Shown here: positions 48,876 to 60,528 of the stretch, piece after piece
How the letters are laid out: every line of letters starts with the position of its first letter
Numbering within the stretch: position 1 is the stretch's first letter
NCBI GenBank assembly: GCA_025765615.1
Contig: JAIVFJ010000030.1
Span: forward strand, 248,001 to 312,000
Origin: Zopfochytrium polystomum
Lineage: Eukaryota > Chytridiomycota > Chytridiomycetes > Chytridiales > Chytridiaceae
DNA: 64,000 bases
Reading direction: 5' to 3'
Position numbers and translations under genes: made by a program
Notes under the pieces: model-generated
Told to the model about the DNA's origin: nothing
The model's input: the letters and a program-made list of their open reading frames with translations, nothing else
Databases searched by the model: none

Positions 48876-51800
48876 ATGTTTTCAAAACAGATGAGGGCAG
48901 CAATCATGCTGCTCCTCTTGGGGCCGTTCGTAGTGTCGGCCGCCCCGGTCACGTCATCCGCGGTCAAATCCGCTTCCACCAAAACAACAACGCTGACGTC
49001 TGTTACGACACTTACGTCGACTGTCACGCCGTCGGTAAGCAGTTTATCTATCACGATCATTTGCGAGTCTCGAGAATGACCATCGCGTTTATCCCAACAG
49101 TCCAAAAAGACTTCGACTTCCACCAAAACCTCCACCAACAAGACTACTGTCACAACCTCAACCACCTCCACCAAGACTGCCATCTCCTCCGCCACCAAAA
49201 CCTCCACCACAACCAAGAAGAGTACCACCACATCCACGACTAAGGTATCTTTTGCTCTACCTGACACAACAAGTGCTAAAAAATCGACCCGATTTTGCTC
49301 CAGAAAACAACTTCCACGAAGGTGACCCTCAAACAACGTCGACCAAGAAGGTCACATCAAAGAGCTCCTCGGCCGCCGCCTCCTCAAGTGCGCCTGCACC
49401 CTCAAGCGCTGCACCGAGCCTGTCGCCTGCACCTTCGACGAGCACCTCTACCAGCACCGTTACCTCAACTACCACCGTCACGCCGTCTCCAACGGACAAC
49501 ATCTCGACCTCCCTCTCTGGAAATGCTGGCGTCTCGACCTCCTCCGAGGGCCGACCCGAGCCGACCGAAGTGTCGTCCACCGCGACTGAGGTGCCATCGT
49601 CATCTGTGGAGGAGACCCCATCATCTTCGCCATCGGCCGAGCAGTCGTCTCTCTCGTCGAGCGAGGCTGCTGCGCCTTCGCCATCAAGCGTCGCCTCTTC
49701 CACCGAGGTCGTACCATCATCGTCGGCTGCCGCGCCTCCGTCGTCATCGGTGGCCGCTTCGAGTGAACCTGCATCTCCTTCGCCGTCCGCGGTCTCCTCA
49801 GAGGAACCGTCGTCTTCGTCCGCGCCAAGCGAGCCTGCCGCTTCGTCGTCGTCCGCGGTCGCGTCGTCCACCGAGGCTGCCCCATCTTCATCGGCCGTCG
49901 CGTCTCCGTCTGCTTCCGCTTCAAGCGAGCCCACTGTATCGCCTTCGCCATCCGCGGTCGTCTCCTCAACGGAGGCTGCTTCGTCGCCTGCTATCGCTTC
50001 AACTTCGGAGGTCGCCTCTTCATCACCCGCGGCCGCCTCGTCTTCAAGCGAGGCAGCCTCGTCACCAGCAGAGTCTCCCTCCTCCGCCCCCGCTTCCTCT
50101 GCCACGGAGGCCGCTTCATCGTCGGCGGCTTCCTCTTCAGCAGAGCCCACCTCGGCGGCGCCGTCGTCAACGGAGGCTGCATCTTCAGTGGAATCATCCA
50201 CCAGTCTCAGTGCCAACGCTGGAGTAAGTTCAACAGAGCAAGGACGGCCAACAAGCTCAACGGAGTCTGCTTCACCGTCTGCGTCCGCCTCTCCAGCTGA
50301 GTCATCGTCGACGGAGTCAGTTCCAGTGTCTTCCTCTTCGGCTGTGGCAGCGCCTTCTTCAGAAGCGCCTTCAAGCTCAGCATCCGAAGCAGTGTCACCA
50401 TCGCCGTCAACCGAGGCCCCAACTCCAGTAGCGTCGACTTCGGGCTCGGAATCTCCATCGCCGTCCGCTATTGAGACGTCATCTCCATTGGCCGCCTCCA
50501 CCGAAGTCGGCGTCCCTTCATCAACAGCTGAGGTTCCCAGTTCGTCGTCCGTCGAGGTCATCAGTCCGTCCGTCTCGAGCGAAGTCCCCAGCCCGTCCGC
50601 ATCTGAGGTCGTTTCTGCCAGCAGCAGCGCCGGCGAGATTCCATCATCCTCTGCGAGCGTCACTGAGGTTCCGTCATCGTCTGTCGAGTCTGCTTCTCCC
50701 ACTGAGGGTGCGAGCTCATCCGCATTGGAGGTCGCCTCTCCCTCCGAAGTGGCTTCGCCGTCTGCTTCCTCGGAAGTGTCCTCCCCCGCCGCCACTGTTC
50801 CCCCCCTCTGCCAGCGAGTCCGAGACTGCATCCCCATCTGGTGCGGCATCGGTTTCCAGTGCCACAGAAAGCCGAACGGAGCCCAGCTCGTCTGGCTCTG
50901 AGGCTCCCTCACCATCGACGTCGGCAGCCGAATCCAGCTCGGAGTTTGTCTCATCCCCTGCAGCTCCCACATCTCCCGCGTCCTCCGAGCCTGCCTCAGC
51001 TTCACCGTCTGCCACTGAGATCACCAGCGAGGTGCCGTCACCGTCTCCTTCTGCCAGCGAATCGGTCTCTGAATCGTCGTCGGTTGAGATTCCGACTGCT
51101 GCTGCACCGTCCTCATCCGCCACCGAATCCGCCTCTGAATCGTCGTCGGTTGAAATCCCGACTGCTGCTGCACCGACTTCATCTTCTCCTGCCGAGGAGG
51201 CGTCCACCTCAGCCTCAGAGTCCGTGCCCGCAACCGCGGCTTCTAGCGAATCATCCACCCCCTCGCCGACTGAAGTGTCGTCCCCAAGCGCATCGGCAAC
51301 TGAGTCTGCCGCTTCTTCGTCGTCTGAGGCAGCCTCACCGTCCCCATCTGCGTCGGGCAGCGAGGTGCCTTCCCCATCTGCTAGCGAGCCCGCGTCCGCT
51401 TCTCCATCCAGCGAGGTTGTCCCGGTCAGCAGCAGCAGCGCCACTGAGATCGCTTCGCCTTCCGCCAGCGCCACCCGCAGCAAGCGAGAGCCCATCCGAG
51501 GTCCCGTCTGCGTCCGAGGTCGTTTCGCCTTCGGCCAGCGCCACCGCGGCTCCTTCCTCGTCCGAGTCCGCCTCCCCCGTTCAAAGTGAGAGCCCATCCG
51601 AGGTCCCGTCTTCATCCGAGGTCGTTTCACCGTCTGCCTCTTCGGAAGTGGCCTCCTCGGCTGCCACGGCTTCTCCCTCCGCGAGCGAATCCGAGACTGC
51701 CTCTCCCTCCGGTTGCCCGCATCCATTTCAGGTGCGTCCGAAAGCCGCACTGAGTTACCTTCTGCAACTGGAACGGCCGCTGAGCCAAGCTCCTCTGGAT

Positions 51801-54800
51801 CTGAGGCGTCCTCACCGTCGGCTTCTGCGGCTGGATCGAGCTCTGAGTCTGCTTCACCGTCGGCTGGCCCTACTTCCGTCTCGCATCTGCAGCATCGTCT
51901 GAGCCCGCCTCAGCTTCGCCGTCGGCCACCGAAGTCACCAGCGAGGGACCTTCGCCATCTCCGTCTGCCAGCGAGAGTGCCTCTGAATCTTCGTCGGTTG
52001 AGATCCCCACTGCAGCTGCACCGTCGTCTTCTGCCACCGAATCCGCCTCTGAATCGTCGTCAGTTGAGATCCCGACTGCAGCTGCACCGTCGTCATCTTC
52101 TTCTGTCGAGGAAGCGTCTCCCTCTGCGTCAGAGTCTGTGACCGCCACCGCTGCCTCCAGCGAATCAGCGAGCCCGTCGCCGACGGAGGTTGCGTCCCCA
52201 AGTGCATCTGCGACTGAATCAGTCGCCTCCTCGTCCTCGGAGGCAGCCTCCCCGTCCGCTTCAGCGACTGAAGTCAGCTCAGTCTCACCATCTGCGAGCG
52301 AAGTTGCCAGCCCGTCAGTGTCCGAGTCGTCTTCTCCATCTGCCTCTGCCAGTGAGACCCCCGTCGCCCTCTGCCAGCGAGCCCGCGTCTGTCTCGTCGT
52401 CGAGCGAGGCTGTTCCTGTCAGCAGCAGCGCTAGCGAGGTGGCATCATCACCAGCGAGCGCAACCGAAGCCCCCTCTTCGACGGAGTCCTCGTCACCCAC
52501 TGCAGCAGCGAGCTCGTCCGGATCGGAGATTGCATCGCCGTCAGAGGTCGTTTCTCCTTCTGCTTCGTCTGAGGTATCATCCCCCTCAGCCACCTCCAGC
52601 GAGTCTGAGACTCCTTCGGCTTCTGAGGTCGTTTCGCCCTCTCCATCGTCCGAAGTGTCCTCTCCGGCGGCAACGGCCTCTCCCTCTACCAGCGAGTCTG
52701 AAACTGCTTCCCCGTCTGCTGCGGCCTCAGTATCAGGTCCATTGGAGAGCCGCACAGAGTCACCGTCTGCAACCGGTACAGCCGCCGAGCCCAGCTCGAC
52801 CGGCTCTGAGGCTCCGGCTGCATCCCCATCCGCAGCCGAATCCAGCTCTGAGTCGATTTCTCCGTCGGCCGCTCCCACGTCGGTCTCTCCGGCTGCGGCA
52901 TCATCCGAGCCTGCGTCGGCTTCGCCGTCGTCCACTGAGATCACCAGCGAGGGACCTTCACCATCTCAATCTGCCAGCGAGTCCGTCTCCGAGTCGTCGT
53001 CGGTCGAAATCCCCACCGCAGCGGCTCCGTCGTCATTCGCCACCGAATCCGCCTCTGAATCGTTGTCAGTTGTGATCCCGACTGCTGCTGCACCATCGTC
53101 TACTTCTGTCACCGAATCCGCCTCTGAATCGTCGTCGGTTGAAATCCCGACTGCTGCTTGCACCGTCCTCATCCGCTGAGGCGTCTCCTTCGGCCTCCGA
53201 GTCCGTGGTTCCCACTCCGGCATCAAGCGAAACCCCGAGCCCGTCGGCGACTGAGCAGTTTCCCAGCGGTTTCATCACGGATTCTGTGGCTTCATCATCC
53301 TCTGAAGCGACATCACCAACCTCGTCTGCATCGGAAGTCAGCTCCGCCTCTTCGGAAGCTCCCAGCCCGTCGGCGTCTGAGTCGGCTTCGCCATCTGCGT
53401 CGGCCAGCGAGGTGCCTTCCCCATCTGCCAGCGAGCCCGCATCCGCTTCTCCGTCCAGCGAGGTTGTCCCGGTCAGCAGCAGCAGCGCCACTGAGGTCGC
53501 CTCGCCTTCCGCCAGCGCCACCGCGGCAAGCGAGAGCCCATCCGAGGGTCCCGTCTGCATCCGAGGTCGTTTCGCCTTCGGCCAGCGCCACCGCGGCTCC
53601 TTCCTCGTCCGAGTCCGCCTCCCCCGTTCAAAGTGAGAGCCCATCCGAGGTCCCGTCTTCATCCGAGGTCGTTTCACCGTCTGCCTCTTCGGAAGTGGCC
53701 TCCTCGGCTGCCACGGCTTCTCCCTCCGCGAGCGAATCCGAGACTGCCTCTCCCTCCGGTGCCGCATCCATTTCAGGTGCGTCCGAAAGCCGCACTGAGT
53801 TACCTTCTGCAACTGGAACGGCCGCTGAGCCAAGCTCCTCTGGATCTGAGGCGTCCTCACCGTCGGCTTCTGCGGCTGAATCGATCTCTGAGTCTGCTTC
53901 ACCGTCGGTTGGACCTACTTCCGTCTCGCCATCTGCAGCATCGTCTGAGCCCGCCTCAGCTTCGCCGTCGGCCACCGAAGTCACCAGCGAGGGACCTTCG
54001 CCATCTCCGTCTGCCAGCGAGAGTGCCTCTGAATCTTTCGTCGGTTGAGATCCCCACTGCAGCTGCACCGTCGTCTTCTGCCACCGAATCCGCCTCTGAA
54101 TCGTCGTCAGTTGAGATCCCGACTGCAGCTGCACCGTCGTCATCTTCTTCTGTCGAGGAAGCGTCTCCCTCTGCGTCAGAGTCTGTGACCGCCACCGCTG
54201 CCTCCAGCGAATCAGCGAGCCCGTCGCCGACGGAGGTTGCGTCCCCAAGTGCATCTGCGACTGAATCAGTCGCCTCCTCGTCCTCGGAGGCAGCCTCCCC
54301 GTCCGCTTCAGCGACTGAAGTCAGCTCAGCCTCACCATCTGCGAGCGAAGTTGCCAGCCCGTCAGTGTCCGAGTCGTCTTCTCCATCTGCCTCTGCCAGT
54401 GAGACCCCGTCGCCCTCTGCGAGCGAGCCGGCGTCTGTCTCGTCGTCGAGCGAGGTTGTTCCTGTCAGCAGCAGCAGCGCCAGCGAGACTCTGTCACCTT
54501 CTGCCACTGGAACAGAAGCACCCTCTGCGTCTTCTGAGGCTGTCGCGAGCCCCTCCGAATCGGGAGTTCCTTCTTCCTCGGAAGTGATTTCGCCTTCAGC
54601 TTCGTCGGAAGCTTCGTCCCCGGCAGCCACGGCCACGCCCTCTTCCAGCGAGTCAGAGACTGCATCGCCCTCAGGCGGAGCAACCGTTACCAGCGCTTCA
54701 GAAAGGAGCACCGAGTCGCCATCTGCAGGTGGAACTGCCGCGGAATCGAGCTCGACCGCTTCCGAGGCACCCTCTCCTTCGCCGTCAGCGGCAGAATCGA

Positions 54801-56761
54801 CCACGGAGTCCGCTTCTGCTTCCTCTGCCGCGTCGTTGGTTTCGTCCGAGTCCCCGTCCGCATCGGCTACTGAGAGCGCTTCTCCGTCTGCTACCGAGGC
54901 TGCCTCTTCATCGACTTCTGGAATCGAAGTTCCCAGCTCCTCTGCCTCGGAGTCGCCGTCTGCCACCGCTGAAGTCAGCAGCTCTCCGGCCGCCGAGACC
55001 CCGTCTTCGTCAGCCAGTGAATCCGTCGGCCCGTCACCTGTTGAGACCTCCTCCGAGACCGGTGCCTCCGCTTCCCCCTCGCCCTCAGAAGTCGCCTCTC
55101 CTTCCAGCGAGTCATCGTCACCGAGCACTTCCGAGGCCGCGTCTCCCACCGGAACTTCCGAACCCGCCTCGTCCGTTTCGCCGTCGTCGGAGTCCCCGTC
55201 CCCTTCGCAGACGTCCGAAGCGGCTTCGCCGTCGGTCACCGAGTCCACTTCCGAGTCAGCCACTCCATCGGGTGCGGCATCAGTCTCCAGCGCGTCGGAA
55301 AGCCGCACCGAGGCATCGTCGCCAACACCCTCCGCGTCTGAGTCTTCCGCTGTGTCAGTCCCCGAGACTTCCGGCTCTGCTGCATCTAGCCCTGCTGCTT
55401 CTGAGACTTCGTCACCGTCTGCTTCGGGTTCGGAGACCCCATCTCCCTCGGCTACGGCTTCTGAGGCTCCGTCACCTTCCGCCTCAGCCTCTGAAATCCC
55501 GTCACCGTCCACCTCGGCGTCCGAGATCTCTTCTGAGACTCCTTCACCGTCCGCTTCGGCTTCTGACACTCCGTCTCCGTCCCCCTCGGCGTCCGAGATC
55601 TCGTCACCGTCGACCTCGGGATCTGAGGCTCCTTCGCCGTCCGCTTTGGCCTCTGAGACCCCTTCGCCGTCAGCCTCGGCCTCTGAGACCCCGTCTCCGT
55701 CCGCGTCAGCCTCCGAGACCTCGTCGCCCTCGGGATCTGAGGCTCCTTCATCGTCCGCTTCGGCCTCTGAAATCCCGTCACCGTCTGCCTCGGCAGCCTC
55801 GGGATCTGAGGCTCCTTCACCGTCCGCATCGGCCTCCGAGACGCCGTCACCGTCTGCCTCGGCCTCTGAGACCCCGTCTCCGTCAGCCCCTGCCTCTGAG
55901 ACTCCATCGCCGTCTGCTTCTGCCTCTGAGATTCCCAGCGGTATTGCCTCCGAGCCCGCGTCTTCTTCGGAATCTCCATCGGCATCCCCATCGGCGGTTG
56001 CATCTTCTGAAGTACCATCTCTGTCCGCATCGGCCAGTGCTAGCTCTGAGAGTGCTGCACCATCCCCGTCCATCGTCGAGTCCACGTCTGAGATTCAGTC
56101 ATCCTCAGCCGCCGCCACGCCGTCGTCGGAGTCGCCATCCGCAAGCCCATCCGACGGCGCTGTTGTCTCCAGCCCATCCGAGTCGAGGTCCGAGGTATCG
56201 CCGACGAGCGTTGAAGTCCCGACTGGTACGGTCTCATCGCCGGCACCGACCATCACGGAGACCAGCGAGGCACCGATTTCGATCGTTACCGCCACCGACA
56301 CTTTCAACGCAACGGAGATTGTCAACACTACGGAGGAGCCAGTGACGGTCACATTTGACACAACGGAGACACTTGACGTGACCGAGACTATTACACTTGC
56401 CACCGAAGTGACCGAGTACTTCACCGTGACCAAAACCACGACGACCACGGCCACGCCAACGGTGGTCAGTGGAACCGTCACGGTAACAGAGCGCGAAACG
56501 GTGACCGTCACTGTCCACGACACTGTCCACGACACGGTCACAGTCGCCCCCGAGACGTCTGTCTTCAGCGCAATCACCAACTTTGTTTCCAGCCTGCTTC
56601 CGTCCCTGTCGTCGACTGCTGCCGTTCCTGAGACTGTCTCAGAGTCTGCCTCTGAAGCAACACCCTCGGCGTCACCAACCGATTCTGCGGCTCCACCGGC
56701 CGAAACTACTTCCGCCTCAGGTCTCCGTCGGCGTCGCCGTGGCCGTGCAGGCCGCCGTTAA
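48876..56761 (+). CDS. Giant secreted Ser/Ala/Pro/Glu-rich repeat protein (adhesin or mucin-like)
   Basis: The N-terminus is a signal peptide: MFSKQMRAAIMLLLLGPFVV then SAAPVTSS. Two small introns follow (about 49033-49100 and 49244-49305), with Thr/Ser/Lys-rich sequence (SKKTSTSTKTSTNKTTVTTS). About 7 kb then encodes repeats such as SASEVPSPSASEPASASPSS, ESRTE-containing units and VEIPTAAAPSS. A Thr/Val-rich segment (about 56280-56560, for example TETITLATEVTEYFTVTKTT) with NAT/NTT N-glycosylation sites closes it. Composition suggests heavy O-glycosylation, as in fungal cell-wall proteins. The Ser-rich frame shifts at several points (near 49325, 50805, 51485, 51713, 51885, 52367, 53157, 53549, 54036), so the single gene shown requires indel correction. 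The frame as given ends Arg-rich (SGLRRRRRGRAGRR). The role is inferred from composition only. Confidence 0.7.
51350..52430 (+). repeat. Internal long repeat of the Ser-rich gene, copy 1 (about 1.08 kb)
   Basis: Matches 53397-54485 at a constant offset of 2,047 bp with only scattered substitutions. Within the copies, 1-2 nt indels are visible: copy 1 has GGTTGCCCGC at 51713 where copy 2 has GGTGCCGC, lacks a C near 51885, and has ACCCCC at 52367 against ACCCC. To the left the similarity continues more weakly, so the duplication may have spanned about 2 kb. Confidence 0.88.
53397..54485 (+). repeat. Internal long repeat of the Ser-rich gene, copy 2 (about 1.09 kb)
   Basis: Partner of 51350-52430. 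Copy-specific indels are GAGGGTCCC near 53549 (copy 1 GAGGTCCC) and AATCTTTCG near 54036 (copy 1 AATCTTCG). Each breaks the Ser-rich frame in a place where the other copy stays open. Confidence 0.88.
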
Positions 56762-57673
56762 GCAGCTCAGGACGATAACTTAGTGATGATACACTTATCG
56801 AACCTGTCATCGTCGTCTCGCACTCTTCTCTTTTCTTCAATTTTCAATCTCTTCAACGTCCAAACTGTCCCCGCGGGGGCTTGGGCGGATGATGCTTCCA
56901 ACTCGTTAGTCTTCATCTTGACTCTTTCTTTTCCTCCTTCCTTGCCATCCTTACTCCCCATCCGATCGCCATCCACCATCATCTCCGTGTGCGAAATCCC
57001 GCTGCTGCTCCACCAGGTAGCAACTAAACGCCCACCACTAGCTTTGAGATCCACTACACCCGCCTCTTTCCCCCCTCCCCCCCGCCAGCTCATAATGGCT
57101 TAATTATCTTCATCATCAATATTTATCCGTCCCTGAAGTGGGGAAAGTTTTTCTTTCTTTCTTCTACTTTCTGCTTGGTGTTGCGCCGTGCCGACTTGAG
57201 CCTTGAATTGTTCCTCTGCTTTCCCTGCTTCAGCAATCTTGCCCCCCCCCCCAACCCCCTCCTCTTTTTCCCGATTCCCTCAAACATTGAAGTAATAAAC
57301 AAGCAAGTAGCAGTTCTAGATCAAGCTCTGCTTCGGCAGTTCGTGTCTGAAATAAGAAACATTCATCCCCACACACGATGGGTGTTGTTTGTCGGAAAGG
57401 CAAAGATCACAAGGAACTCGACGTAGACTAGCAATTCTATGTTTCTTTATCTGTTTGGCGCTGTATTCTCGCCCGAAGAACGAGTGTTATACCTCACACC
57501 CATCTGGCGCCGCCAGACCGAGGTGAGAGGGGACAGAGGGACAGAGAGAGAGTGAGAGAGAGAGAGCGAGGGCGAGAGAGACAGAGAGATAGAGCGAGAC
57601 AGAGAGATAGAGCGAGGAGGGAAGGGAGAGCGACAGAGGGAGAGACCACCATTTTTCCTCATTTGTCCCGCTA
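56762..57673. other. Intergenic region with GA-rich repeat
   Basis: No exon was recognised. It has poly-C runs at about 57073-57082 and 57243-57252, and a (GA)-rich tract at about 57540-57640 with GACAGAGAGATAGAGC units. It should hold the 3' UTR of the Ser-rich gene and the promoter of the next gene. Confidence 0.5.
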
Positions 57674-59292
57674 ATGGTCGCCTCTTCCCCCCAGCAGCAC
57701 CATCAACACCAGCAGCAGCAGCATCATCAACTTCAAAAGCCCACCACCCAAAGCCGACCCTCTCCACCCCACTGCCAGCAGCTGCAACAGCAGGAACCTG
57801 ATGTGCTGCTGTGCGACCTGTCCACCGGCACCACCACCACTACGGCCGCGGCGGGGGCGGCGGTGAACCCTCTTTCCGTCCGCAGCCACAGCAGCACCAC
57901 CAGCACCTGCAGCTCCAGCAGCAGCGGTAGATTCCGTACGGTCGTGAAGATGGTGGAGCTTGTCCGGGAGGACTTTGTTCCCGATAGTAGCGAGTCGGAC
58001 GGAGCAGCTGTGGTTCCTCGCTCGGACGATGACGAAGATGATGATGACGATGACGACGACGAGGACAAAGACGGTGATTCTATCAACAACAAAACCTTCC
58101 GAAACAGCAGCCACAAAAAGATCAGTAATACTACACTGGGTCGTTCCAACACTGCCCAAGATCCTCTTTCAACTTCTCCCTTCTTTGGATTGACTGCCAC
58201 CAGGCAGCGCTTGCCGTTCAAGTCTTCTTGGACTGTCAGTAATGATCGGACTTGAGCCAAGCTTTTTTCTCTTGCTGATCTCAGTGATTCTAGATTGGGG
58301 ATTTCAAAATGAGCATCAAGCAGCTCACTGGACTCAGCGTCCACGAGCAGGTAATCTTAATAACGGTGCACAATTCAATGCGGAATTGACCCTCGTATTG
58401 CCTGCAGGTGCTCATCTTCCAGGATCACCAACTAACCGACAATATTCGGCCATCTGCAGAAGATCTGAACCTGCTTGCGGCAAATGGAGGTTTCGTTCTG
58501 AGGCGACGAGGCCAGAAATGCGGGGTGGGCTTCTTACTATCATGCTTTTACATTGTTCTATTTTACTATCTGTTGCCCCACCTGAACTTCTGTTTGCAGA
58601 ACAAGCGGCTTTTTTCCAAGGGTATTCGTGGCTTAGCAACCTTTCTTGCGAGAAACTATGGCATCTGCTGCATCCCGCCACCACCACCACCACCCCCACC
58701 CGTTCAAGATTCTGATTCGACATACCATGAAAGCACAAGTGCTGCAGATTCATCCCACGAATCATCCCACGAATCGATGGATATGGCCGATTCTTGTTGC
58801 CATCCTTCTCCTGGTTCCCACTCACCTATATTCACACCAGTGAGCCCCCCGCCATCGTTGGATCACTCCCGCGGTGAAGACGAAGATCTTGACTCATGGG
58901 CGGTCACTCCCGTTAGCGGATACCCAGAAGAGGGCGAGAGCGTCTGCGGCAGTACCTTTGAGTGTGAACGCTCGCCTCCGGCCCGCGAACGGCTGCGTTC
59001 GTGGAGCTATCGCTCATCCACGCCATCTCCTCAGTGTGAGGAAGATGCTCCACGAAAGAGAAATGCATGTGAGATGGAGAGTGATGGCGACGGCCGCCAA
59101 TCTACTTACGAGACTGCCGATCCTTGTGTTGAGAGTGGAAAGGGTGGGGTTGATGACTTGATGGCGGTTCCGCCTTCTCGCAAGCGGCCCCGCTCCTGTA
59201 GTCCCCGCTTTGACGCCAGTGCAGAATGCACGGTTGGAGGCTTGGTCCAAGCGGATTTCGGTGGTCCCTGTGATGCCTTTGTTGCAAACTGA
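57674..59292 (+). CDS. Protein with ubiquitin-like segment and acidic/Ser-rich tails
   Basis: The start MVASSPQQHHQHQQQQHHQL is His/Gln-rich; then comes a Ser/Thr-rich part, FRTVVKMVELVREDFVPDS and a poly-Asp stretch (58026-58070). Across introns at about 58233-58299 and 58350-58407 the segment FKMSIKQLTGLSVHEQVLIF, QDHQLTDNIRPSAEDLNLLA and GGFVLRRRGQK follows the order of a ubiquitin fold (helix, then QxLIFxGxxLxD, then final strand). There is no Gly-Gly end, so it would be a built-in domain, not a modifier. The C-terminal half is Ser/Pro/Glu-rich (YHESTSAADSSHESSHESMD) with basic patches (PSRKRPRSCSP), possibly nuclear. A 75-nt intron at 58525-58599 is in frame and stop-free. No orthologue was recognised. 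Confidence 0.6.
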
Positions 59293-59780
59293 TGCGATCT
59301 GAGTAAGCCAGCGAGCTTCTCAGTCGAACCTTCCTGATTACGGGCCTTTCACGAATATTTGATTCGCCACTGGGCAGACTGTTTAGTGCAATGTTTTTAT
59401 TTTTCTTCTCCGCCCACAACTTTGCCTCCCTTGTGAGTTTGAGCCTTTGTTTCCTTTGGCACACCGCTCCCACTTGACTTCAAGAACAGCACGCTTCAAC
59501 ACCACGAATGGGATACACCACTCACCTCCAATAACTAAATACCAAAAAAAAAAGCTCACAATAGTGCAGAGAGTAAAGCTTGCTTGCATTGCTCATTGGA
59601 TGCTGTGCTGAACGCCAAAGCACTTCTCCTAATTGGGGGGCCAGGTACCCGTATCAGCTCTTTTGTCTTGATGCCACGGCTTTCAAATCATGGCCACGTA
59701 AGCGATACAGCGCACACTCAGAGATAAAAACCCCAGAGAAAGAAGAAAAAAAAACAAAAAAAGAAAAAAAGGCAACCATT
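59293..59780. other. Intergenic, no gene seen
   Basis: Nearly 500 bp between two tandem plus-strand genes. It ends in an A-rich tract (about 59738-59770) just before the next ATG. No other feature was recognised. Confidence 0.5.
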
Positions 59781-60444
59781 ATGGGCGGCGCCAACAACAG
59801 CAGCAGCCTCGTGGAACAAGGCCGCTCCGCCGCCTCTTCCTCCTCCTCCTCCTCCTCCTCCTCGTCCTCCTCCCCCTTGGCGGCGGCAACGCAGGAGGAC
59901 GCATCGCCGCCGTCTGATCTGCAGGAGACGGCAGAGGCCGAGCGCCGGGAGCAGCAGCAGGAGCAGGAGGAGCTCCAGGAGCGGCACGCCCGCTCTGCCG
60001 CCATCATGGACGAAGTCTGCGCAGAGGCCGCCTCGCCCACCCCGCTCGCCGCCATCCACGCCGCAAAGCGCTCCGCCGCCGCCGCCGCTGTAACCGCTGC
60101 AAACCGCCGCAACTGCCGCAGCCGCCGGCAATCCCCTCCCCCCACTTCAAAAAGGGCCTTCCGACTCGACGTTGGGCTTTCTGACCGTGAGGTCGGACGG
60201 CAACGACAATTCGAGTCCAGACAACGGGGACGTCGAGAAGGGCGGCGGCGGCTGGAGCGAGCGCAAGGACCAGCAGAACGAGCAGTCGGGCCAGGATCAG
60301 CCATCCAACACGTCGTCTTGCTCCTTGCACACCTTTTCCGGCTCAAGGGTGGTTGGGTCATGGTCGCTCGAGACGTGAGTGACCGGTGGTGCCCCGACCG
60401 GTTTGCAGAGTTTTAACCCCGCATGTTCGTTCTATTCCCCCTTC

Positions 60445-60528
<84 letters not shown>

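Noticed and set aside
49329..51005. 558-codon minus-strand frame rich in Glu, Asp and Ala opposite the Ser-rich gene
   Set aside because: It is a mirror of the Ser/Ala/Glu codon pattern on the plus strand. The plus strand has the signal peptide, introns and domain structure, and the minus frame has none. The same holds for the 709-codon minus frame at 53956-56085.
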